Shown in pieces: positions 1 through 10,544 of a stretch of DNA of 16,033 nucleotides. Origin of the DNA: Smittium culicis (lineage: Eukaryota > Kickxellomycota > Harpellomycetes > Harpellales > Legeriomycetaceae); contig LSSN01002012.1 in assembly GCA_001970855.1 (NCBI GenBank), positions 1 to 16,033 of the forward strand, given 5' to 3'. Positions within the stretch are counted from its first letter, which is position 1. Each line of letters starts with the position of its first letter. Both the position numbers and the translations under genes were made by a program. The notes beneath the pieces were generated by a model. That model ran no database searches. It was not told where the DNA came from and worked only from the letters and a program-made list of their open reading frames with translations.

Positions 1-21
1 TACTGTGACGCTTCCATCTAG
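1..21 (+). other. Possible 3' end of a gene cut by the left edge
   Basis: The first 18 bases are G/C-richer than the next several hundred and read YCDASI followed by TAG at 19-21. The opposite strand can instead be read as a start (ATG GAA GCG TCA) running off the edge. Too little is present to choose between them; this is only a composition signal. Confidence 0.12.
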
Positions 22-600
22 TCATAGTATTAAGTTTAAATGTCAAAAATTATTTTTTTGAACAGAAAAATGTTATTTGAACCAAAAATATTTAAAATTG
101 AATCGGAGAATTATCATTAATGTTGGATTTAGATATTTTTTTATTTAAAATAAACGATTTTCAAGATAAAAATAAATATCAAGATCAAATATAATTCATT
201 CAATTTTTTTTAGAAAGATATGAAATTATTTGGTGGAAATTTAAAATGGAAAAAATATTAAACATAAAAAAATTACGAGACAAATTAAAATTTTCATAAT
301 TCTAAGGATACAAAAATGGTGTCTTGGAATAAAATTCAAAAAATAAAACAAGCCAATTGTCAATTATCAATATTTTTAATAATTTTAATTATAATTATAG
401 TAATGGTTGTTTATAGATATTAAAAATTAAGATTATCTATTTAAAATTAACCGTATAATCATATCATTGGATACTAAATCTATACCTAATTCTAAAAAAA
501 AAGTTTTGGAATAAAAAAAAAGCCATAGAAATTTGCAATAATTAATCTCAATGATATAAAGGACTATCCTACTTTTTAAATATGTCATGCATAATAGAAA
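22..600. other. A/T-rich sequence without a recognisable gene
   Basis: I see no exon with a family motif here. The only compact frame is a 35-codon plus-strand ORF at 316-423. It begins MVSWNKIQKIKQ and continues into an Ile/Leu/Val-rich stretch that would form one membrane segment. At this base composition hydrophobic Ile/Phe-rich frames of this length are expected by chance, so it is noted but not called a gene. Confidence 0.4.
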
Positions 601-760
601 CTCGGAATATCAATAAGAGGAAATTGAACATAAGAAGATAGTAAAAGCGAATCTAAAAATTGAATATGGTGTGTCTATTTTTGAAATAATTTACAATAGA
701 TTCCAAAAAAAACTTTATATTATAGCTAAAATACATTATTCCGCTAATAAAATCGAATAA
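560..760 (+). pseudogene. Possible decayed reading frame with a helix-turn-helix-like segment
   Basis: One plus-strand frame is open from 560 to 757 except for a single TAA at 614-616, and closes with TAA at 758-760. The 47-codon part after the internal stop contains KANLKIEYGVSIFEIIYNRF. Its alternating basic and hydrophobic residues and central YGVS resemble the recognition region of Psq-type helix-turn-helix domains in pogo-like transposases. The resemblance is by eye only. The complementary strand is nearly as open, which weakens the case. No DDE catalytic region or terminal inverted repeats were found beside it. It could be an old transposon remnant or a chance frame. Confidence 0.15.
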
Positions 761-1576
761 AAATATAAATAGATACAGATACAGAATTTTTAAAAAATTT
801 CTAGAAATATATTAATTTTCTTTTTACTTAGCAGATTGTAATTTCAACGCAGACTCGCGTTTCATGACTATTCTGGCTATTAAATGTAATTTGAAGATAT
901 AATATGAATGATATTCTGAAATAATTAATTATCTGGAAATTTTTGAGATGAATAAGGATTCAGAAAGTGATATTGAAGATTCATTTAATGCGTATTATTA
1001 TGCTATCTCAAAAAAAATCCTAAATCAAATCCTCAAAATATATTGTAATTCAAACTAATTAAATGACTAAGCTTGTATGAAAAATAATGAAAAAATTGAT
1101 AAAGAAACTTTCAGATACTGAATAATGAATGAATTAAATTTAATATACCCCGGATTGATTTATTTCAAATATTAACCACGCCTTAGAGTCAAAGAAAGGT
1201 ACCGGCTTGATTCAGAAAAAGTGTCTAGGAAAATGAATTAAGTTGATTAGAAGTGTTATTCTCTAAAATAGCCAAATAAAAAGCGATAGTAAATATATTT
1301 GGAGACTATTTTTCGGTCATCGAAAATACAGGAGCGCAATTCCCGGTAAGTACCAATAGTTTATTAGAAAAAATTTAGTAGGTTCTGATACACTTATTCA
1401 ATTGGTTGTGATTGCTGAATAGAATAGAAACGATACAAAATGGATTAAATAAAAGTCTCCAATTATAATATCTTGGTATAAATATTATATTAGCGTAAAA
1501 ATAGTGGAAATCAAAGGTTATTTATTAGCTTTGGTTACTTTTATTAGACATATTATTGTAAAAATGTTATTAACAA
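761..1576. other. Mixed A/T-rich DNA with small coding-like patches, no gene called
   Basis: Several short patches are G/C-richer than their surroundings. At 838-895 a good acceptor (TTTTTACTTAG) precedes a plus-strand frame reading FNADSRFMTILAIKCNLK before a stop. At 951-1059 a 35-codon ORF starts MNKDSESDIEDSF. Near 1281-1346 a plus-strand frame reads IFGDYFSVIENTGAQFP and is followed directly by GTAAGT, a canonical donor. The phases of these pieces could not be joined into one gene, and the spacing is wider than the introns of the genes to the right. They may be exons of an unrecognised gene or relics of one. Confidence 0.2.
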
Positions 1577-1786
1577 TCAAGATATATACCTACCAGTAAA
1601 AAATAATGAATTACAAATAATATCTCTCCACAAAATGCAAATAAAATTATTTAGAGTATATTTTGAGGGGTTTGGTATTCCTATTTTTTCCGCGTACAAA
1701 ATTTTGCCTTCAGACGCTGAGATTTGCTCGAAGGACAAAAAGCTGATACTTTCGTTTGATGAGTCTACAGTCTGTTCGGTAAATTT
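1577..1786 (-). other. Open coding-like block, strand uncertain
   Basis: This contains the most G/C-rich short patch of the left end (about 1680-1780). On the minus strand 69 codons are open, including SFLSFEQISASEGKILYAEK, to a TGA at 1577-1579. A GTAGGT donor-like site lies near the end. On the plus strand the same DNA is also open and reads KILPSDAEICSKDKKLILSF before a GTAAAT. Neither product is recognised and neither frame has a convincing start, so the block may be an exon, a relic or chance. Confidence 0.2.
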
Positions 1787-2301
1787 TTAATATCTGAGTG
1801 TTTAATCAATTGACCTTTAATGAATTTTCGAATAGCTAAATTTGAGTAGATTTTTTTTTGTTTCGTTTTTATAGTTTTTATAGTTTTTTTATTGATTTTA
1901 AAGGTTGTATAATTTATTTGAATAAATAATTTGTAAAAATCCACTTAAAAATAGTATCGATAACAAATATTTGTAACTTATCAAGTTTTTGTATTATTAG
2001 AAAAGAAACTAATTTATAGATACTAAAAAATTAAGCTGAGACTATAACTAATTTTTATGAGATATTTAGCTGTGAATTGTTTGTGTTTATTTATTTTCGA
2101 TTTAAATTCAAAATAGGTTGAAAATATGATTAAAACTTAGTAATAGAACCAGTAGAATCAATAATTATGATTAAATATAAATGTAATCGATTTATTCTAA
2201 TAGAAATAGACTACCTAAAAATTTAGAAATTAGCATTTTTCTTCCCTTAAGTAATTTTAAAAAAATATAATTAATTTAATAATAAACTAAATTATAAAGT
2301 T
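1787..2301. other. A/T-rich sequence with nothing recognised
   Basis: This stretch consists largely of runs of A and T with dense stop codons in all frames. No exon, RNA gene or repeat was identified. Confidence 0.5.
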
Positions 2302-2306
2302 TTATT
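2301..2306 (-). promoter_or_regulatory. Possible polyadenylation signal AATAAA
   Basis: A perfect AATAAA on the minus strand overlaps the TAA stop of the frame at 2302-2623. In DNA this A/T rich the hexamer is common, so its weight comes only from the position. Confidence 0.2.
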
Positions 2307-2623
2307 GAATATTTTGTATTTTAGCACAGATTAAGGATCCGATGTAGTTTCTAATTCTTCGTCTTTCATGTGGGAATGGATAAAAATCAATAATACTTGC
2401 AAAAATACCTTTAGACCAATAATTAATGAAAAAGTGGAGCGATTTATCCATATCCTTAAAAATGTTTCGGAAAAAAAGTAAATTAAAGATATAGGGAACT
2501 GGAATTAGTACACCAGGAGAAAATTTTTTGCAACATGAACGATGAAGTCAAAACCGACTGGATTCAGCAATGCAGAATTTATTTTCAGATTCTAAACACA
2601 GATACCATAGTGTTGGATTGTAT
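2302..2623 (-). pseudogene. Possible terminal exon of an unrecognised gene, interrupted by one TGA
   Basis: On the minus strand an acceptor-like sequence (ATTATTATATAG) ends at 2624. It is followed by a frame of about 107 codons ending in TAA at 2302-2304. The frame starts YNPTLWYLCLESENKF, is broken by a single TGA at 2548-2550, then continues for 81 codons including LFFRNIFKDMDKSL and IIDFYPFPHERRRIRNY. The stop overlaps an AATAAA hexamer at 2301-2306, as expected of a gene end. The TGA could lie in a short intron: TACTAAT followed by CCAG just downstream would be a good branch site and acceptor, but no canonical donor of matching phase was found. I do not recognise the protein. A shorter plus-strand frame overlaps (SSFMWEWIKINNTC), so chance cannot be excluded. 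Confidence 0.28.
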
Positions 2624-4729
2624 CTATATAATAATGTGAATATAAATACGAAAAATCAGAAACGAAATTAAATAACTTATTAAAGTAAGAATATTTGAAA
2701 TTAGGAATTTTGGAATCATTCGAATGGATCAGGAAAAGATTCGATGTGACAAAGATGTAATTAAAAACTGTTTCTTCGTAGTTTTAATGGTAAAATATAA
2801 TTGTCCTTATACTGCCTTTGAATTTTTGTTTTATGACAAAATTACATTTTCAGTTAGCCATAAAAACATAAAAAGAGAAAATTACGCACATTGCAAGCTA
2901 TTTATTTCAATTAGTTTTATAAAACTTATTCATATTACAATGGAATGTTTTTCTTACACCATATCGTAAAAATAAACTCCAAATATTCTTTAGTCATAGT
3001 AAATAAAGTTGATGAGTAATTAAGCGGATTTTATTATTATTTCTATATAAATTCATTTTCTATATTGAATAATTAATTTTTTAGTATTATTGAAATGTGA
3101 TGTTATTTAATTAGATGTTCGTATAGTTTTTTAAAGATATTTTTAAATGTATTGTAATCAGAAAAATTTAAACAAAAAATAACAATAGTGGACTATTTTT
3201 TTAATAATTAAACTTTTCTTTATTAGAAATGATTTTAAACTGATTTTAGCTTTTTTTATTGCTTCTAGCAAAATTTATGTGTTTTTAAAGTTTTTACAGA
3301 ATTTTACCTAATAAATTTTAAGTATCCAAATTCCTTAGTAATAAGTTACCTGTTTCTCTGGGCTATAATATTTTAATACTTTTTTTTTCTTACAAATTTT
3401 GGTATCAATATTATTATAACTTCAAACTCATGGGGATAATATTATAATTAATAAAACTCACTGATTGCTAACTTTTAAACCTAAAATGCGTTATTATTTC
3501 AATTAAAATGGCTGAAATCCGAGAAATATATTTTTTTGCAAGATAAATCAATCTCAGAACTTTAAAAAAATTTTCTAAAAAATCTAAATTTGAATATTTC
3601 GAAATTATTTTAAGCTCAACAAGTGTTTAATCTATGGAAATGCTAAAAATTTTTAGAAAAATATTCTCAAAAAATAAACCACTTATAAGCTAAAAAACAA
3701 TAATAAAAAGTGAAAATTTATTTGAGTAGCCATTTTTAATATCTATAGCTCGAATGTTATATCTTTTGCTTCATAAATGCCTGAAGAATTTGGATTAGAT
3801 TTCCACTCTTATATAAATGTCTAATTAATTAAAAATTGCTGGTTAAATTGGATGCTCATGATTATTGTCATTATTTGAAAACAAACATATAATTAAGAGA
3901 TTAATTTAAACTTGAAGATAATGATAAAATTCTACAAACCAATTTAATCATTTTCTTTGAGAAAAACTACCAAAGGCGATGATTTAAAAAATTTATTTAT
4001 GTATTCATTTCAAAATATATAATTCTTTTCTTTTTTTACCTTAATTTATCTTCTCATTCAAGCTATAATAAGAATCTATATTAAGTTCCATGTAAAATAA
4101 GAGCACTAAAAAATTTAAATTTTACACATGTCGAAAAATATTTGATTTATTCTGACTACAAAATATGCGATGGAGTAACTAATAAAATAATATTTTTTGA
4201 ATAAAAAATCATTTTTTAATTTTTTTTTAGTAAAAGGAAAAAAAGATAAATCTAAATTGAACAAATTAGAAAAAATGCTAATAAAATGATTTTTATACAT
4301 CAATCAAAACAAAAAACTAAATTTAAGTTTTAAAATAGCTAATAAAATACTTTAATTTTGTTGATTTTTTTTATTGGTTTAGTCAACTATATAGAAGTAA
4401 TACAACTACTAAAATATGATAACAGAAGTAAAATTAATTATAGAGCACAATAAATTAATCTGCTCGATATAGATAATTGGTTATAAAAAAACTAAGTTTT
4501 TTTGAAACTAATAAACTAAAATAACTAATATAAGTAAAACTTACAAAAAAAATATTGCGGGCAGCAAAAAATGTCATATCTAAGTTTGGAAAATTCATAA
4601 ATAAAGCGATATTCTATGTTAGAAATTCCAAAATCATACATTTTTTGTGTAATAATACTATGAAAGATTAAAAATAAAATTTAGCATAAAAATTAGATTA
4701 TTTGAGAAATTTCAGCATAAAAGAAAGAA
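2624..4729. other. A/T-rich sequence with only chance-level reading frames
   Basis: An 81-codon ORF on the plus strand at 2724-2969 (start MDQEKIRCDKDVIKN, rich in Phe, Ile and Lys) has no recognisable domain. On the opposite strand two pieces look exon-like: one near 2979-2940 starting MTKEYLEFIFTIW before GTAAGA, and one reading YKDNYILPLKLRRNSF near 2810-2765. They could be upstream exons of the block at 2302-2623 but could not be joined. A 62-codon minus ORF at 4115-4303 is low-complexity Phe/Lys/Ile and is probably chance. Confidence 0.3.
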
Positions 4730-4969
4730 ATGCAAAGATTTATTTGGGAGACTCTGAACGAAGAGAGCACTTTGTTGCAGTTTAATGTTATTGGCCTGTA
4801 TAATCACTTTTTTAAGTATTATTGGCGGAGCAAGAAAGGCATTTTGATTTTTCTATTTCCTCGTTTCAATTATAAATTTTATTTGATAAATAAAGTAAAT
4901 TATTCTACTCATTGGCCGTTTATTTTTTATGCGATTTTATACTCTGAAACTCTATACACTATAAAATGA
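4730..4969 (+). CDS. Hypothetical 79-codon ORF, doubtful
   Basis: The ORF begins MQRFIWETLNEESTLLQ. Its first 40 codons are more balanced in composition than the second half, which is Phe/Tyr/Ile rich. The segment NHFFKYYWRSKKGI resembles by eye the segment HFFINYWSKGIF encoded on the other strand near 2400. The match is short and may be chance. No family is recognised, no donor or acceptor clearly extends the frame, and ORFs of this length are expected by chance in sequence this A/T rich. Confidence 0.15.
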   Translation: MQRFIWETLNEESTLLQFNVIGLYNHFFKYYWRSKKGILIFLFPRFNYKFYLINKVNYSTHWPFIFYAILYSETLYTIK

Positions 4970-6634
4970 TCTCTTCATAAAGAATCACCCATTTTATGAG
5001 CTATTTTCCGGAAATTTTAATAAAAAACAAACCTGATTTAATTGGTTAAAAATAGGAAGAAATTAATTCACGATGAAATATAAACGATCTGATTATTAAA
5101 TCGCTGCTGAAAAAAATGAAAAATGAAAAATAATAATTTTGAGTGAATGTATTTGCTACTACGATTAAAATAAAATTTTATAAAAGAACTCTAAGATTCG
5201 AAAATATGAATCTGCAATCTAATAAAAAACACTATAGAACAAGTTTTATCTTCTTTTTTTAGTCTTAAAATTAGATTATATAGTTAATAGATAAAAAAAC
5301 AATAAAATAAAGCAAGGAGCAAAGAATAACTAAAAACTTAAATCTCGTATGTCTAAAATCATGAAATTTTTTAAAATTTAATACTAATTCAAAAATTGAA
5401 ATGTAAAAATTTATTTTTTTTTAAAATTTCTTATTGAAAACCTAAAATTTATTTCTAAATATCAAATCTTCTACTTTAAATCCTTAGTTATAAATAAAGG
5501 CAGTTGTATAATACTAAAATTCTACCACATATTCTTAAAAAAAACTGTAAAATAAAGTGAAAAATTAGTTATTATTTTCTCTTTCACGAGCTGTAGACCA
5601 TTTTTGATCTACCAAATATATCCAACCGATCTCAATTAAACAAAATTTATCCCGAGCCCTCAAGAAATATCGTTTTAGTGTAAAATAGCAGCAAATAATA
5701 AACTTGCTTAAAAATAGTATGCGAATCATAAATTTGGTTTTTTTAAAGAACTTTTGGCGAGGAAGGGTTAGACATTATCTTATGAAGTAGCACTGCATTT
5801 CAGCAAAAAAAAAACCAAACAAAGTATTAAAGACCGTAAGATTACTCCGATCTTTCATCAATATTCTTATATAATCAATTATCATAAACTATTCAAGAAA
5901 AAAAAAAAAAGACACCAATTACTAGTTTTTAATACAAGAATGAAAAAAATAAATACAAAAATAGACATGTATGTAATTGACAAAAATTTTTTTCACATTT
6001 CAAGAAGTTAAATATATGGTAATCAGAGGATTTAAATAGTAATAGTAAAAATGAGTAGCATATAGATGGTCAAGACCCATGATAGTGCTGGAAACTTTAA
6101 TATTAAGAGGTGAGGATTTATATATATAGAACTGTGCGCTTATTCAATTCTGCTAAATAACCAAAAAAAAAAAATAAGAATATTTTTAATTAATTACGGC
6201 GTAGTGCGATTATCTAAATACCCAGCACTCAAACTTACAAACGTTCAATAAATACGTAGGCTATAAAATCTCAGCGGCTGTATTTTATTATTGAAAGAGC
6301 CCTGATTTACGTTATTGCACCGTTTAAATAAAATTTTATCAATAGCTGAGATTATGATTTATCTAGTTTTTGTTCTAAATGTGGCTTTCGCCGATTTTAC
6401 ATGTTTCATATTTATTTTTCTGCACGATTATTAATTTTGATCAAGTGGTTTCTTTGTTATATAATTTTCCTTAAATCAAAAACGTTATTTAAACCCAATC
6501 ACAGATAAAATGGTGTAGTGTAAGGTGAAAACATAACACATTTTATTGATATCAACATTTTAAATAAGTATTAAACAGTTGGTAAATTCGAGTTAGGTGT
6601 AATTTGAACGATGTAATCTGAATCAGCCATAAAC
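4970..6634. other. A/T-rich intergenic DNA, no gene recognised
   Basis: A stop-free plus-strand frame of 79 codons without an initial ATG lies at 5772-6008 and passes through two poly-A runs. It looks like chance. A small G/C-richer patch lies at 5584-5675 with frames broken by a TGA. No RNA gene, tandem array or mobile-element end was seen. The right part is the 3' flank of the deaminase gene. Confidence 0.45.
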
Positions 6635-6640
6635 TTTATT
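6635..6640 (-). promoter_or_regulatory. Candidate polyadenylation signal of tad1
   Basis: AATAAA on the minus strand lies about 60 nt past the TAA stop of the deaminase gene, a plausible position for 3'-end formation. The motif is frequent in A/T-rich DNA, so the call rests on position. Confidence 0.4.
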
Positions 6641-6701
6641 TTTTATAGCCGATCTATAATTGAAAATTAAATGAGTATAGATAATTATTCAATCAGCCTA
6701 G

Positions 6702-8809
6702 TTAAAGCGTGAAGCTATCAACAAACTCGGGTTTATTAACCCATGCAGAGAATTTTTGATCTTTAAGAGATTTTTTTGAACTAAAGTATTTATAGGATTT
6801 GCGTTTAATTTCCTTGTATGAGTATTTGCTGAATAAATCGAGAATTTTTTGATGCTTTTTTCCCTCATTCTGTACATATAAAGTCGGAATCAGCTTTACG
6901 CATAAATCGCGAAAAGATTTGTAAGCTTCTAGTTTGCATAATCTAGATCTAAATTATCAAAAACATATTCATGATTTTTAGAATAACCTCAGTTTTATCT
7001 TTTTCTCAATTTTAACCAAGATAAAAAATGTAAAATGGTATATTGAAGATTCAAGAAAAAAAAAATTAACCTTGATTGTGGTGGAAGTGTATCGACAGTT
7101 GTTTTTTTAGACCCTTGTTTTTTTCCTTTTACAACTATTTCTACATTGAACTTCCCAGACTGAGCTAGAATTTTAGAATCTGAGGATAAAAAATAGTTGA
7201 TAGAAGCTTCGCATGGGACTTGCGATAAACTAGGGTGATTTTTTGCTATATGCTCGATACCACCTTGAAATTGAGCGCTGGAAGAAGAAATTTTCATAGA
7301 GTTCACAAGATACGGAGAAATTAAACCTTTTTAAGAAAATATAGGTATGTATTTAGTTGAGATTATAGTATTATAGAAACAATAAAAAAATTAGCTGTAT
7401 ATTGTGAAATTTCATAGATGTGTCAATTACCGGATATATTAGATACTCTTAAATTCAAAGAGCGATTTAACTCAGATAGATCACACGGATGCGAAGACAC
7501 CAAGCTATCAAGGTAAATTGGGTGTATAAAATTTGAAATTAAGGATGATTGAATTCCTGTAACGTTCCACATTGCGATTTTGTCGCTGCAAGACATTGAT
7601 AAAGTGTGATCAGAATCTAGTCTACCTAAAGAAAAGCAATAAAAGAGCTATTATAAAGGGTAAATGATTAATGTAATATTTTTAGATAAGTTAATAAAAC
7701 AGAAGATTTCTTTTTAAATTAATATTATGTTTGTGACAGTACCTGGTTTAGTTCGCAATAATGATGTTTCCGAATAATTTTCTCGACCTCTTGCTAGTTC
7801 CATTGTACTGTGTATTTCAGTTTCTGAAACGTCATTAAACAAATTAATAGTTTTCGAATCAATTTTAGTCTTTTTATTTGGACGTTCAAAATCCCCAGGG
7901 CTAAAAATATATTTGGGAATTGAAGTATGCATATTTTCTTTCCGAGGCGAATTAAAATTAAAATTAGGGTTAGCTTTAGTTTGTAGAATTGTAGTTGAAG
8001 AGTCGCCACACGGGCATTGACTAGTATACATGTGAAACTTGACACTTTTTAGTTGGAATAAAGGGTAGTAAGCTATATAATTTTCTGTAAATAGATATTC
8101 GAAGTCGATATTAAATGCAACTTTTCTCAAGGCGTTGTTTAATTCAAAAATACTTTCACCTTCATTAGTATTATCAATACAAATTTTTGCTTGATCAATT
8201 AAATATCTAATAATTACGTTAATCATTATTGGATTTTTTTAGGCGGAAAAGGAATTATTAGAAGGAAAATGATATTACTGATTAAAAGCCCTTCGAGCTA
8301 TAATTTCAGCGTGCGAGTCGTGAATTATATCGCCAAATTTTCTCAATTCTTTGCTCCCTAAGCATTTTGTGCCTGTACTTTTTATATTTTTGATAAATTA
8401 AAGTTAAAAAGCTATAATCGAATATTATACTAAATACATTAAGCGTATTTATATTTGATTACATATGAGTAGCAAAATAATAAAACGATTGATCTACCCT
8501 AAAGCAACACATTCAAACTGGCCCTAAATATATAAAAATGTATATGGTTTTTTTATGATATAAAATGTGAATATATGAACAATACTTTGATTTTGATTTC
8601 CCCTCCACCAAACCGAACTATAAAGCTTAGGAGGAAAAATAATTGAAAAAAGGTTTACATACATTTTTCTCCTTTACTATTCCAGAAATGACAGTCCATT
8701 CGATAGTTTTTTGATTTTTTAGAGTTGGCTTGCCAGATTTTGGCAGTTTGCTATACAAATCTAGGACGGCTTGGGCTATTTTATCAGAAGCTTCAGATCG
8801 CTGCTCCAT
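6702..8809 (-). CDS. tad1: tRNA-specific adenosine deaminase 1 (Tad1/ADAT1), seven exons
   Basis: Known role of the family: deaminates adenosine 37 to inosine, next to the anticodon, in eukaryotic tRNA-Ala. Exons on the minus strand are 8663-8809, 8498-8523, 8279-8377, 7743-8206, 7431-7625, 7071-7326 and 6702-6942. Every intron is GT...AG and all phases match, giving 475 residues, close to ADAT1 lengths. The catalytic signature is complete: HAE (His80, Glu82) in [14 protein letters not shown] (Cys157) in SQCPCGDSS, and Cys258 in [19 protein letters not shown] before residue 247 and [11 protein letters not shown] in exon 6 are also typical. The N-terminal [17 protein letters not shown] matches the family start, and an in-frame TAG just upstream of the ATG fixes the start. 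The stretch between PCGD and LRTKPG in exon 4 is long, polar and probably a surface insertion. The gene is transcribed away from the synthetase at 10545. I am very sure of the family; the least certain boundaries are those around the 26-nt exon. Confidence 0.93.
8498..8523 (-). other. tad1: 26-nt micro-exon (exon 2) of tad1
   Basis: It encodes GQFECVAL plus two bases of the next Gly codon. It lies between a TATATTTAG acceptor and a GTAGAT donor. Inclusion joins exon 1 (phase 0, donor GTATGT) to exon 3 (phase 2) and produces VALGTGTKCLG, the stretch expected just before the HAE motif in ADAT1 proteins. Without it the frame between exons 1 and 3 does not fit. Confidence 0.82.
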
Positions 8810-10544
8810 ACTAATATTCTAATAGTGCAATTATATTAGGAAGTGAGTAGCTGGTAATATTCGATTAGAATCAGTCGAAGTTAGATTTCTATATTTGAAT
8901 TATAAGTTATGAAATCAGTCAATATACAAGCTTTAGCTTAAGCATAAAAGTGCAAATACTTTTTGGATAAAAATGAAGTTAATACAGGGTTTGTGGTTGA
9001 GTAGCGGTTAGAAAATTTAGGCAAATACTCAGCACAGTTCGCACAGCCCGCCAAAATTAGTCTATATTTAGTTGATTTCCAATTAGAGCACAAAATTGAT
9101 CTGACCTTGAAAATGAATAATCAATTCTAGGTATAAAAAATTAAATAGGCGAAATTAAGCTGAATCTGATGAGTGTTGGGAGATAAATCAACTCTTACAG
9201 GGCGAAAAATTCAATCCATTATTTAACTATTCGATATATCATTTTAAAAAAGTTATTCAATTGGTTTTTAATATCTTTATTTCCAATATAATATATGATT
9301 TAATGTTATTATTTAGTTACATTTTCAATTGGCTAATTCGTGATTTTTATAGTTCAACTATAATAGTAAAAGTAAACTAGCCAATGCAGTTAGTTATTGG
9401 TTTGATCATTGTATTTGATTTTGGTAAATATTTATTTAGAGGACCGGGTTTGAGCTGGGTATATTTATCAGTAAAATAAATGATTAAATAATTTCCATGT
9501 TTCATATTTTTTTTTATTGATTTTTGGTTATTTTTTGTATAGTAAAATACATCAACTACAAGCTTTTAAAATACGTAGCTTCAAATTTCGGCAGGATTGA
9601 TCAATAACTGCCGTGGTATTATTATTTTTGAAAGCGTTTCACAGTTATATTATTTCAGATATAGGTTCATTTTATTATAAAAGGCTCGCTGATAGCTTTT
9701 TGGAATGTAGTGCAGATATTTTTGTAATCAAGAAAAATATATGAATAATATAATGTAGAGCTGAAATTACTTGTATTATAAAAAGGTCACTTCAAATACG
9801 GGATTCTTAACAAAAAATTATTTCGTGGTTGTATTTAAACTAAATTTAATATTTTATAAAGTATATAATTTTTATTGTAAAATTCGCAGTTAGTATAGCT
9901 ATAGGCTGCTTAAAAATTTTAACTATTAAAATATAAATCCTTGTTATGCTGATCTACAGAGATATAATAGATTTAATATCTATTTTACTGGCACCTGACT
10001 CGGATATCTAGGGAAGTATAATAAAATATTGTTATTTATAGGTTTATTAGTCAGATACACCCCCCTATTTTTTTTTGGTACATTCAAGTAAGATACTAAG
10101 TTTAAATTACATCAATTTAAAGCTGTATTAATCCCAACTCCTTGAAACTAAGGCGACATATATTTATTATTTTATTCAGGGCTATAGTTTTGAAATTTTA
10201 TAGTCTACTAAGAATTTATGTAATCAAATTACTAAATAAGCCAAGTTTATTCATTTCATAAAATAGTCAGTAATATGTTCAGCACTTTAATAGAACTACT
10301 ATATATACACCATCAAGTTAATTTAATATGATAACTCATTTTAGATTTTAAACATTTATGCTCAAAATTTAACTAATATCTGTATTATTTTTTCTCAATC
10401 TATAAGGTAAAAGAAATCTATCTATCTATAAATATTGAATGTCTAATATTACATATTTGATAATAGCTAGAATTCATTTATTTTTATATGCATCTAAAAT
10501 ATGTTTATATTTTGACTATTGCAAAATAATAGTCGCCAGAAATA
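8810..10544. other. Divergent intergenic region between tad1 and the first acyl-CoA synthetase
   Basis: It contains the upstream regions of both flanking genes, transcribed outward. I find no third gene. A G/C-richer patch at about 9035-9055 holds a GCACAG direct repeat three bases apart. A small perfect stem lies at 9589-9613. Runs of A/T and TATA-like strings are too common here to assign a promoter. No tRNA A/B boxes or snRNA signatures were recognised. Confidence 0.5.
9589..9613. repeat. Small inverted repeat (hairpin-forming)
   Basis: CGGCAG and CTGCCG form a perfect 6-bp G/C-rich stem around a 13-nt loop that itself contains the palindrome TTGATCAA. It stands out from the A/T-rich surroundings but has no assigned role. 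It could be a protein-binding site or chance. Confidence 0.4.

Noticed and set aside
557..616. Alternative genetic code reading TAA as an amino acid
   Set aside because: The three firm genes end in TAA, TAG and TGA and contain no internal in-frame stops, so the standard code applies.
4115..4303. 62-codon minus-strand ORF
   Set aside because: It is low-complexity Phe/Lys/Ile sequence in very A/T-rich DNA. With roughly one codon in eleven a stop here (rough estimate), frames of 60-80 codons are expected by chance in a window this size.
5772..6008. Stop-free 79-codon plus-strand frame
   Set aside because: It has no initial ATG, is Lys-rich because it crosses poly-A runs, shows no motif, and is of chance length for this composition.
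7794..8045. Minus-strand ORF of 83 codons within tad1 exon 4
   Set aside because: It is in another frame; the overlapping frame contains PCGD and LRTKPG and joins both neighbouring exons in phase.
8990..9060. Possible tRNA or small RNA gene in the G/C-richer patch
   Set aside because: No consistent A and B boxes or cloverleaf pairing could be found by eye.
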